This document shows positions 22,722 through 30,017 of a stretch of 64,000 nt of DNA, in pieces (position 1 is the first letter of the stretch; every line of letters begins with the position of its first letter). The notes under the pieces are model-generated. The model was not told the DNA's origin, made no database searches, and saw only the letters and a program-made list of their open reading frames with translations. The translations under genes and the position numbers were made by a program. Location of the stretch: NCBI RefSeq assembly GCF_020176955.2, contig NZ_JAIUCZ020000004.1, positions 124,001 to 188,000 of the forward strand. Direction: 5' to 3'. The DNA comes from Nocardia sp. alder85J. Its GTDB lineage: Bacteria > Actinomycetota > Actinomycetes > Mycobacteriales > Mycobacteriaceae.

Positions 22722-23633
22722 ATGATCGAGTTGCCGCATCCGCTGCGCATCGCCGCCGCGCCGATCTCCTGGGGAGTGTGCGAGGTTCCCGGCTGGGGGC
22801 ACGTTCTCGACGCCGACACCGTGCTGGCCGAGATGGCGGCGCTCGGCTTCACCGCCACCGAATTCGGGCCGCCGGGGTATCTGCCCGAGGATCCCGCCGC
22901 CCGGCGCGCCCTGCTCGGGCGGCACGGTCTCGGCGCGGTGGGCGGATTCCTGGCGCTGCCGCTGCACCGCGATCGGGCCCGGTTGCTCGATACGGCCGGG
23001 CACACCGCCGCAATGTTCGCCGCCGCGGGTGCCGAGGTGCTGGTGCTGGCCGCCGCCACCGGTACACCCGGGTACGACTCCCGCACCCCGCTCGACGCGG
23101 CGGCCCGGCGGGCGCTGCTGGACGGTGCCGCCGCCGTCCGCGACCTGGCCGGGGCGCACGGGTTGCGCACGGTGCTGCACCCGCATGTCGGCACGCACGT
23201 GGAGACGGCGGACGAGGTGGAGTGGTTCCTGGCCGGCAGCGATGTCGACCTCTGCCTGGACACCGGTCATCTGCTCATCGGCGGCGCCGATCCGGTCGCG
23301 CTGGCCCGCCGGTACGCCGACCGCATCGGGCATCTGCACCTGAAGGATGTCCGGCGCGCGGTCGCCGACGAGATCCGTTCCGGCCGAATCGAATACAGCC
23401 GGGCCGTGCGGGCCGGACTGTATCCGCCGCTGGGCGAGGGCGATATCGACATCGCCGCCATCGTGGCGGCCACCACGGCCGCCGGATATCGCGGCTGGTA
23501 CGTGATCGAACAGGACACGGCGCTGGCACCCGGTGACCCGGCGTCCGGTCCGAGTCGTGACGCCGAGCGCAGCCTGCGATATCTGTCGCCGGACCGGCGG
23601 CACGGTGGCCTCCGACCACTGGAATATCGCTAG
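22722..23633 (+). CDS. iolE: IolE-like inosose dehydratase / TIM-barrel epimerase
   Basis: A 303-residue TIM-barrel protein of the xylose-isomerase-like (AP endonuclease 2) superfamily. It starts with LRIAAAPISWGVCEVPGWG, which matches IolE-type proteins, and has metal-ligand segments GFTATEFGPPGY, TVLHPHVGTHVET, LCLDTGHLLIGG and IGHLHLKDV, ending with WYVIEQDTAL. IolE dehydrates 2-keto-myo-inositol. The longest frame begins inside the operator; ATG 22722, with GGAG at 22712-22715, is a better start. It is the first gene of the plus-strand inositol operon, 12 bp before the transport lipoprotein. A related isomerase role cannot be excluded. Confidence 0.82.
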   Translation: MIELPHPLRIAAAPISWGVCEVPGWGHVLDADTVLAEMAALGFTATEFGPPGYLPEDPAARRALLGRHGLGAVGGFLALPLHRDRARLLDTAGHTAAMFAAAGAEVLVLAAATGTPGYDSRTPLDAAARRALLDGAAAVRDLAGAHGLRTVLHPHVGTHVETADEVEWFLAGSDVDLCLDTGHLLIGGADPVALARRYADRIGHLHLKDVRRAVADEIRSGRIEYSRAVRAGLYPPLGEGDIDIAAIVAATTAAGYRGWYVIEQDTALAPGDPASGPSRDAERSLRYLSPDRRHGGLRPLEYR

Positions 23634-23645
23634 GAAGCAGGAATC

Positions 23646-24644
23646 ATGACAACGAAGTCGCACCCGCGCCGCCTGCGGCGCCTGGCGCCGTGGATCGCGG
23701 CCGCCGCACTGCTCGCCGCGTGCAGCGGGCCCGCCTCCGAATCGCCTGCGGCGCAGTCGGGTACGCCGGCGCCCGCGGCCGCGGGCAAGCTGGGCACCGT
23801 TGCGGTGGTCACGCACGGCAGCGCCGGCGACGCGTTCTGGAACGTCGTCAAGAACGGCGCCGAGGCGGCGGGCAAGAATCTCGGCGTGCACGTCGACTAT
23901 CAGGCCTCGGGTGATCCGGCGCAGCAGGCCGAGCTGATCGACAACGCGGTGGCGCAGCACGTCGACGGGCTGGTGGTGTCGATGGCCAATCCGCAGGCGT
24001 TGCAGACCTCGGTGCACAATGCCGTCGCCGCCGGGATCCCGGTCGTCACCATCAATTCCGGCGAATCCTCCAGTGCCGCGTTCGGCGCCATCGGGCACGT
24101 CGGGCAGAGTGAGGAACTGGCCGGCACGCAGGCCGGGAAGCGGCTGAAGGACGCCGGAAAGACCAAGCTGCTCTGCGTGATCCACGAGGCGGGCAATGTC
24201 GGCGCCGCGCAGCGCTGCGCCGGGGCCACCCAGGGCTTCGGCGCCACCACCACCCTGCAGGTCGACATCGGCAATCCGACCGACGCGCAGGCCCGGATCA
24301 AGGGCGCGCTGGAATCCGATCCGGCCATCGATGCCGTGCTCACGCTGAACTCGCAGATCGCCGCGCGGGCGGTGGCGGCGGCCGGGGAGGCGCACTCCAA
24401 GGCGGCGGTCGCTACCTTCGACCTCAACAGCGATGTGGTGGACGCGCTGCGGGCGGGCACCCTGCTGTTCGCGATCGACCAGCAGCAGTACGAGCAGGGC
24501 TACCTGCCGATCGTGATGTTGCAGCTGTACAAGTCGAACGCCGATACGCTCGGCGGCGGCAATCCGGTGCAGACGGGTCCGGCGTTCGTGGACAAGAGCA
24601 ATGTCGAGGCCATCGCCAAGCTCATCGGCCAGGGCACCCGCTGA
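23646..24644 (+). CDS. Sugar (inositol) ABC transporter substrate-binding lipoprotein
   Basis: A 332-residue binding protein with lipoprotein signal peptide (lipobox LLAAC). The type I periplasmic-binding fold is plain: VAVVTHGSAGDAFWNVVKNG, DGLVVSMANPQALQTSV, IPVVTINSGESSS, the hinge FDLNSDVVDALRAG and FAIDQQQYEQGYLPIV. It is most like the ribose/myo-inositol binding proteins (RbsB/IbpA type). It is tethered to the outer face of the membrane and delivers ligand to the permease encoded next. Inositol as ligand is inferred from the surrounding genes. Confidence 0.88.
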   Translation: MTTKSHPRRLRRLAPWIAAAALLAACSGPASESPAAQSGTPAPAAAGKLGTVAVVTHGSAGDAFWNVVKNGAEAAGKNLGVHVDYQASGDPAQQAELIDNAVAQHVDGLVVSMANPQALQTSVHNAVAAGIPVVTINSGESSSAAFGAIGHVGQSEELAGTQAGKRLKDAGKTKLLCVIHEAGNVGAAQRCAGATQGFGATTTLQVDIGNPTDAQARIKGALESDPAIDAVLTLNSQIAARAVAAAGEAHSKAAVATFDLNSDVVDALRAGTLLFAIDQQQYEQGYLPIVMLQLYKSNADTLGGGNPVQTGPAFVDKSNVEAIAKLIGQGTR

Positions 24645-24667
24645 CGCACCCGGAGGACGTGACGATC

Positions 24668-25708
24668 ATGGCCGTCGCCACCACCGACACGCCGTCGCGG
24701 ACCGGACGCGGACTGTCGCCACGCCGGCTGCTCGCGCGGCCGGAGATCGGGGCCGCGCTCGGCGCGCTGCTGGTCTTCGTCTTCTTCTCGCTGTTCACCG
24801 GCCGATTCCTCAGCGCTCTCGGCGTGGCCACCTGGCTCGACGACGCCTCGACGCTCGGGATCATGGCGGTGGCGGTGGCGCTGCTCATGATCGGCGGCGA
24901 GTTCGATCTGTCCGCCGGGGTGATGACCGCCTCCACCGCGCTGGTCACCGCGCTGCTGGCGACGCGGGCCGGGTGGAACGTGTGGCCGGCGCTGGCGGTG
25001 TCGCTGCTGTTCGCGCTGGCGGTCGGGGCGCTCAACGGCTGGCTCGTGATGCGCACGGGCCTGCCGAGTTTCATCGTCACGCTCGGGACATTCCTTGCGC
25101 TGCAAGGCATCAACCTGGGCGTGACGCGGCAGCTCACCGGCACCGTGCAGGTCTCGGGGATGCGGTCGGCGGCCGGATACTCCTCGGCCGGTTCGGTGTT
25201 CGCGTCCACCGTCGACCTCGGCGGTACCGCGTACCAGTGCTCGGTGCTGTGGTGGCTGGCGCTCACCGCGATCGCGGCCGTGGTGTTGCTGCGCACCCGG
25301 TTCGGCAACTGGACCTTCGCGGTGGGCGGATCGCTGTCCGCCGCGCGGGCGGTCGGCGTCCCGGCGGTGCGCACCAAGATCCTGTTGTTCATGACGACGG
25401 CGGGCGCGGGCTGGATCGTCGGCTCGATGAATGTGCTGCGCTTCGCGGGGGTGCAGGCGAATCAGGGTGTGGGGCTGGAGTTCCAGTACATCATCGCGGC
25501 CGTGGTGGGCGGCTGCCTGCTCACCGGTGGTTACGGCTCGGTGCTCGGGGCGGCGCTCGGCGCGCTGATCTTCGGGATGGCGCGGCAGGGAATCGTGTTC
25601 GCGCGCTGGAACAACGACTGGTTCATGCTGTTCCTCGGCGTGCTGTTGCTGGCGGCGGTGCTGGTGAACAACGCCTTCGCCAAGCGAGCGGAAAGGGTGC
25701 GTCGGTGA
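24668..25708 (+). CDS. Sugar (inositol) ABC transporter permease
   Basis: A 346-residue integral membrane protein with 8-10 predicted helices of the RbsC/BPD_transp_2 type. A cytoplasmic N-terminus is followed by LGALLVFVFFSLFTGRFL, and the family signature GVMTASTALVTALLA-ALAVGALNGWLVMR with LPSFIVTLGTFLALQGINLG is present. GTG 24659 sits only 2 bp after the GGAGG (24652-24656), so ATG 24668 is the better start. Its stop overlaps the GTG of the ATPase gene by 4 bp. It forms the channel of the importer. Confidence 0.88.
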   Translation: MAVATTDTPSRTGRGLSPRRLLARPEIGAALGALLVFVFFSLFTGRFLSALGVATWLDDASTLGIMAVAVALLMIGGEFDLSAGVMTASTALVTALLATRAGWNVWPALAVSLLFALAVGALNGWLVMRTGLPSFIVTLGTFLALQGINLGVTRQLTGTVQVSGMRSAAGYSSAGSVFASTVDLGGTAYQCSVLWWLALTAIAAVVLLRTRFGNWTFAVGGSLSAARAVGVPAVRTKILLFMTTAGAGWIVGSMNVLRFAGVQANQGVGLEFQYIIAAVVGGCLLTGGYGSVLGAALGALIFGMARQGIVFARWNNDWFMLFLGVLLLAAVLVNNAFAKRAERVRR

Positions 25709-26487
25709 GCGCGCTGATCGAGACCTCTGGTGTCGGAAAGAGTTACGGCGGTGTGGTGGCGCTGCGGGATGTGTCGATGGTGGTGGAGCCCGGCGAGGTC
25801 ACCTGTGTGCTCGGCGACAACGGGGCGGGGAAGTCGACGCTGATCAAGATCCTCTCGGGGGTGCACCGGCACGATCGTGGTGAGCTGCGGGTCGACGGTG
25901 CGGTGGTGCGGTTCGGGTCGCCACGGGAGGCGCTGGATCGCGGAATCGCCACCGTGTACCAGGATCTCGCGGTGGTTCCGCTGATGAGTGTGTGGCGCAA
26001 CTTCGTGCTCGGCGCCGAGCCGACCCGGGGGATCGGGCCGGTCCGGGTGCTCGACCGGGCCCGTGCGCTGCGCACCACACGGAAGGCGCTGTCGGACATG
26101 GGGATCGAGATCGCCGATCTGGAGCAGCCGGTGGGCACGCTGTCCGGCGGGCAGCGGCAGTGTGTGGCGGTGGCCCGCGCTGTCCACTACGGGGCGAAGG
26201 TGCTGATCCTCGACGAGCCGACCGCCGCGCTGGGTGTGAAACAGGCCGGGGTGGTGTTGCGCTACGTGGTGCAGGCGCGCGACCGTGGGCTGGGCGTGGT
26301 GCTGATCACCCACAATCCGCACCACGCCTATCCGGTCGGCGATCGGTTCCTGCTGCTGGAGCGCGGCGCGATGCTCGGCTCCTATCGGAAATCCGAGATC
26401 GACGTGAACGAGCTGACCCGGCAGATGGCCGGAGGTGCAGAATTGGAAGCGTTGCAGCACGAATTGCAGCGGGTGGTGCGGGGGTGA
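25705..26487 (+). CDS. Sugar (inositol) ABC transporter ATP-binding protein, single domain
   Basis: A 260-residue ATPase with Walker A GDNGAGKST, Q-loop region TVYQDLAVVP, signature LSGGQRQ, Walker B VLILDEPTAAL and H-loop LITHN. RbsA/MglA-type carbohydrate importers of this permease family usually carry two fused nucleotide-binding domains (~500 residues). This one has a single domain, as in the frcA-like subgroup, and so would dimerise. GTG 25705 and the stop (26485-26487) both overlap neighbouring genes by 4 bp, so permease, ATPase and kinase are translationally coupled. Confidence 0.9.
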   Translation: MSALIETSGVGKSYGGVVALRDVSMVVEPGEVTCVLGDNGAGKSTLIKILSGVHRHDRGELRVDGAVVRFGSPREALDRGIATVYQDLAVVPLMSVWRNFVLGAEPTRGIGPVRVLDRARALRTTRKALSDMGIEIADLEQPVGTLSGGQRQCVAVARAVHYGAKVLILDEPTAALGVKQAGVVLRYVVQARDRGLGVVLITHNPHHAYPVGDRFLLLERGAMLGSYRKSEIDVNELTRQMAGGAELEALQHELQRVVRG

Positions 26488-27671
26488 GCGAGGCTGCGCC
26501 GCCGGCCGCGGGTGCTGCCGTGCCACAACAGGTCGCACGTGATGCCGCAGGGAAAGTCGGGCGCGACGGTGTGCTGCCGGGGATGGGTGCCGCCGTGCGG
26601 GAGGACGCGGATGCTGCTGTGTCAGCGGGTGTGAGCGCTGCCGTGCGAGAGGAGGCGGCTGCTGCGGTGTCGGAGGGCATGAGCGCTGCCGTGCCGGGCA
26701 GTACGGCGGCTGCCGCGCGGGAGGACGCGAGTGCTGCCGGGCTGGAGGCGCTGACGATCGGACGGGTCGGGGTGGATCTTTATCCGGAGCAGAGCGGGGT
26801 GCCGCTGGCGGGGGTGCGGACGTTCGCGAAGTCGCTGGGGGGCACCGCGACCAATGTGGCGGTCGCCGCCGCTCGGCTGGGGCGGCGCACCGCCGTGCTG
26901 ACCAAGGTCGGGCCCGACGGGTTCGGCGACTATGTGCGAACGGCGTTGCGGGAGTTCGGGGTTTCGCCGCAGTATGTGTCGACCGCGCCGGATCTTCGGA
27001 CGCCCGTGGTGTTCTGCGAGCTGAATCCGCCTGCGGATCCGCCGCTGCTGTTCTATCGGTCGCCGATCGCGCCGGATCTCACGCTGACTCCGGACGAGGT
27101 GCCGTGGCAGGTGGTCGAGCAGGTGCCGTTGCTGTGGGTCACCGGCACCGGGGTCAGTGTCGAACCGGCGCGCGGCACCCAGCACGAGGTGCTGCGCCGC
27201 CGGGATCGGCGCGGGCACACCGTGCTCGACATCGACTACCGGCCCATGTTCTGGCCGGATGCCGCGACCGCGCGTCGCGAGATCGGCGCGATGATCGAGC
27301 AGGTCACCGTGGTGGTCGGCAATCGGGCGGAGATGGAGGTGGCCGTCGGCACCGCCGATCCGGACGCGGCGGCCGACCGGCTGCTGGGCCGCGGGGTGCG
27401 GCTGGCGGTGGTCAAGCGCGGGGCCGACGGCGTGCTCATCGCCACCGAATCCGAGCGCTGGACGGTGCCGCCGTGCCGCGTCGAGGTGGTGTGCGGGCTC
27501 GGCGCGGGGGACGGGTTCGGTGGTGCGCTGGTGCACGGGTTGCTCGCGGGCTGGGATCCGCAGCGGCTGGCCGCGTACGCGAATGCGGCCGGGGCACTGG
27601 TGGCTTCGCGGCTCGCGTGCGCCGACGCCATGCCCACCGCCGCCGAGATCGAGGGCCTGCTGTGCGACTGA
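26484..27671 (+). CDS. iolC: PfkB-family kinase, IolC-like, with repetitive N-terminal extension
   Basis: A 395-residue protein whose last ~305 residues are a PfkB sugar kinase: TIGRVGVDLYPEQSGVPLAG, the substrate segment LGGTATNVAVAAARLG, and the anion hole/catalytic base GLGAGDGFGGALVHG. The PEQSG motif is typical of IolC, 5-dehydro-2-deoxygluconokinase, which phosphorylates the ring-opened inositol product. Residues 1 to about 88 are extra: an Ala-rich stretch built on 48-bp in-frame repeats (units ending VS-x-G-x-SAAV). The GTG overlaps the upstream stop by 4 bp. No start near residue 88 has a good ribosome site, so the extension is probably translated. Confidence 0.85.
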   Translation: MSEAAPPAAGAAVPQQVARDAAGKVGRDGVLPGMGAAVREDADAAVSAGVSAAVREEAAAAVSEGMSAAVPGSTAAAAREDASAAGLEALTIGRVGVDLYPEQSGVPLAGVRTFAKSLGGTATNVAVAAARLGRRTAVLTKVGPDGFGDYVRTALREFGVSPQYVSTAPDLRTPVVFCELNPPADPPLLFYRSPIAPDLTLTPDEVPWQVVEQVPLLWVTGTGVSVEPARGTQHEVLRRRDRRGHTVLDIDYRPMFWPDAATARREIGAMIEQVTVVVGNRAEMEVAVGTADPDAAADRLLGRGVRLAVVKRGADGVLIATESERWTVPPCRVEVVCGLGAGDGFGGALVHGLLAGWDPQRLAAYANAAGALVASRLACADAMPTAAEIEGLLCD

Positions 27672-27971
27672 GCAGACCTGCTGTGCGATCGAGTGGTCCG
27701 GTGCGATGACGGTTGTGGTGCCCGTACGGGGTGCGGTCGGCGCAGCGCAGGCCGAGTGGCGGATGGATACGGCGGGCACGCAGTGCCAGACCTGGCTATC
27801 GGACAGGGCGGCGGCGGGCGACCGGGTGGTCCGGCGGGCACTGACCGTCGCAGTGTCTGCGCAGGCGCTGTCGGCGGGCGGGCGCGGGACGATCCGGAGA
27901 TCTGCTGCGCGGGATGACAGGCGGACGGTGGAATCGACAGGCGGGAGCGTGACCGAGGTGTGGGAGGTGTG
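27672..27971. other. Gap within the iol operon, no convincing gene
   Basis: About 300 bp between the kinase stop and the aldolase-like start. An open frame from ATG 27706 exists but has no family resemblance. The stretch CCTGCTGTGCGA occurs twice near 27656 and 27678, another sign of repeat growth at the end of the kinase gene. Confidence 0.5.
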
Positions 27972-28862
27972 GTGTATCTGACCGACGAGCGGTGGCGGGA
28001 GCTGCTGCGGGTACGGGTGGAGGAGCCGGCCGCGGTGCGGCGGGCCTACGACGATCGGCGGCGGCGGTCGCGGCTGTTGTCGGGGCGCGGCACCCTGTTC
28101 CTGGTGGCCGCGGACCATCCCGCGCGCGGGGCGCTGGGGGTCGGCGCGGATCGGACGGCGATGGCCGATCGGCGAACCCTGTTGGAACGCTTGCTGATCG
28201 CGCTGCACAATCCGGCGGTCGACGGGGTGCTCGGATCGCCGGACGTGGTCGAGGAGCTGTTGTTGCTCGGTGCGCTGGACGACAAGATCGTGATCGGCTC
28301 GATGAACCGCGGCGGGCTGGCCGGCGCGGACTGGGAGATCGACGACCGGTTCACCGGATACGACGCCGAATCGCTGGTGCGGTTCCGGCTCGACGGCGGC
28401 AAAATGCTGCTGCGACTGGTGGATTCGGATGCCCGGACGATTCCCACCCTGCACGCCTGCGCCCGCGCGGTCTCGGAGCTGGCCGCGCACGGGCTGATGG
28501 CGATGGTGGAGCCGCTGCCGTATCGGCGCGACACCGCGGGATCGCTGGTGATGCACAAGGATTCGGCCGCGTTGCGGCGGGCGGTCACCGTCGCCTCGGG
28601 GCTCGGAGTCACCAGTGCCCACACCTGGCTGAAAATACCGGCGCCGGAAGATATCTCGGTCCTCGATTCGACCACGCTGCCGGTACTGCTGCTGGGCGGT
28701 GCGCCGTCGGGCGATCCGGCGGCCGATCTGGCCGCCTGGGGTGGTGCGCTCGGCCACGACGTGGTGCGCGGGCTGGTGGTCGGCCGCGGGCTGCTCTATC
28801 CACCCGACGGTGACGTCGCGGGCGCGGTCGCCGCGGCCGCCCGGCTGCTCGATTCGCGATGA
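27972..28862 (+). CDS. Cgl0159-type (beta/alpha)8 aldolase-like protein
   Basis: A 296-residue TIM-barrel protein resembling the Cgl0159 family encoded in the inositol cluster of Corynebacterium glutamicum. Motifs: TLFLVAADHPARGALGVG (Asp/His after strand 1), DKIVIGSMNRGGLAGADW, MAMVEPLPYRR and HTWLKIPAPED carrying the Lys expected for a Schiff-base aldolase. The inferred role is cleavage of the phosphorylated dehydro-deoxygluconate, the IolJ step, since no other aldolase is present in the cluster. GTG 27972, 5 bp after GGGAGGT, is preferred over GTG 27960, which has no ribosome site. Confidence 0.75.
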   Translation: MYLTDERWRELLRVRVEEPAAVRRAYDDRRRRSRLLSGRGTLFLVAADHPARGALGVGADRTAMADRRTLLERLLIALHNPAVDGVLGSPDVVEELLLLGALDDKIVIGSMNRGGLAGADWEIDDRFTGYDAESLVRFRLDGGKMLLRLVDSDARTIPTLHACARAVSELAAHGLMAMVEPLPYRRDTAGSLVMHKDSAALRRAVTVASGLGVTSAHTWLKIPAPEDISVLDSTTLPVLLLGGAPSGDPAADLAAWGGALGHDVVRGLVVGRGLLYPPDGDVAGAVAAAARLLDSR

Positions 28863-29077
28863 ATCCGGCAACCGTGGCGATGCCATGGCGAAACCCCGGC
28901 CACCGCGCCGGTGCGACGGCGGGCCGGCCGTGCGACGGGTACGCTCTCGGTCGGAATGCGCGGACGCCGCAGCCGCCGTGCCCACGGCGCGTGGCGCCGC
29001 GCCGAAGCGCTGAAATGCCCAGGCCGCAGCGGGTCCTGGGGAGTCGGGTCGGAAGCAGGGAGGCGAGGCCGGTATGA
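28859..29077 (+). CDS. Doubtful small ORF in iol operon
   Basis: A 72-codon frame whose ATG overlaps the aldolase-like gene's stop (ATGA) and whose TGA overlaps the ATG of iolB, so it exactly bridges the two genes. The product is Arg/Pro-rich without recognisable features. Such perfect double coupling is suggestive, but GC-rich intergenic DNA often stays open. It could be real, or just spacer. Confidence 0.22.
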   Translation: MNPATVAMPWRNPGHRAGATAGRPCDGYALGRNARTPQPPCPRRVAPRRSAEMPRPQRVLGSRVGSREARPV

Positions 29078-29964
29078 GTTCGTGGCATCGACCGGCCGGT
29101 ACCCTGGCCGACGGCGACGACCCGGTGCTGTTGACTCCGCAGCGCGCCGGATGGACCTACACCGGATTGCGGGTGCTGCGATTGGCAGCCGGGCAGCAAC
29201 GCATCGTGCACACTGGTGACAGCGAGGCGTTCGTGCTGCCGCTGGCCGGTGGTTGCAGGGTACGGGTGGACGGGCAGGTGTTCGAATTGGCCGGGCGCGA
29301 TTCGGTGTTCACGCGGGTGACGGATTTCGCGTACGTGCCGCGCGACGCCGAGGTGGAGCTCAGCGCCGCGGCCGCCGCCGAGATCGCGCTGCCCGCGGCC
29401 CGGTGCACCCGGCGTCTGGAGCCGAAATACGGTCCCGCCGAAGCGGTTCCGGTGGAGGTCCGGGGTGCGGGCCGGGCCACCCGGCAGGTCGCCAACTTCG
29501 GGGTGCCCGGGGTGTGGGAGCACGCCGACCGACTCAACGCCTGCGAGCTGCTCACCCCGGACGGGAACTGGTCGTCGTATCCACCGCACAAGCACGATCG
29601 GGCGACCGAGTGCGAGGTCGTCAACGAGGAGATCTACTACTTCCGCATCGCCGGTCCCGACGGAATCACCCCGTCGGCAGCGGGTTTCGGCCTGCACCGC
29701 ACCTACACCGCCGACGGCGAGGTGGACGAGAACGTCGCCGTCCGTGACGGCGACGTGTTCCTGATCCCGCGCGGCTACCACGGCCCGTGTGTCGCGGCGC
29801 CGGGTTATCCGATGTACTACCTGAACGTGCTGGCCGGTCCCGCGCCGCAGCGTTCGATGGCCTTCTGCGACGATCCCGCCCACGGCTGGGTGCGCGGCAG
29901 CTGGGCCGGCGAGGCGACCGATCCTCGCTGCCCGGTCACCGACCACACCGGCCGGGTGCGGTGA
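29074..29964 (+). CDS. iolB: 5-deoxy-glucuronate isomerase
   Basis: A 296-residue bicupin protein of the IolB/KduI family. The second cupin carries the metal-binding set: YPPHKHDRATECEVVNEEIYYF with the two His and Glu, and later a His in IPRGYHGPCVAAPGYPMYYLNVLAG. It isomerises 5-deoxy-glucuronate to 5-dehydro-2-deoxygluconate, the substrate of the IolC kinase upstream. Length is normal for the family (~300). It is 53 bp before iolD. Confidence 0.92.
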   Translation: MSSWHRPAGTLADGDDPVLLTPQRAGWTYTGLRVLRLAAGQQRIVHTGDSEAFVLPLAGGCRVRVDGQVFELAGRDSVFTRVTDFAYVPRDAEVELSAAAAAEIALPAARCTRRLEPKYGPAEAVPVEVRGAGRATRQVANFGVPGVWEHADRLNACELLTPDGNWSSYPPHKHDRATECEVVNEEIYYFRIAGPDGITPSAAGFGLHRTYTADGEVDENVAVRDGDVFLIPRGYHGPCVAAPGYPMYYLNVLAGPAPQRSMAFCDDPAHGWVRGSWAGEATDPRCPVTDHTGRVR

Positions 29965-30017
29965 GACCTCACTGTCGATTTCACTGAACCCGTTACGGAG
30001 CACGAGGGGCGATCGAG

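Noticed and set aside
22692..24395. 567-codon minus-strand frame across iolE and the binding-protein gene
   Set aside because: Shadow of two well-recognised genes; runs over the operator-controlled operon in antisense.
26622..28985. 787-codon minus-strand frame across the kinase and aldolase-like genes
   Set aside because: Pro/Arg/His-rich shadow spanning two real plus-strand genes and their gap.
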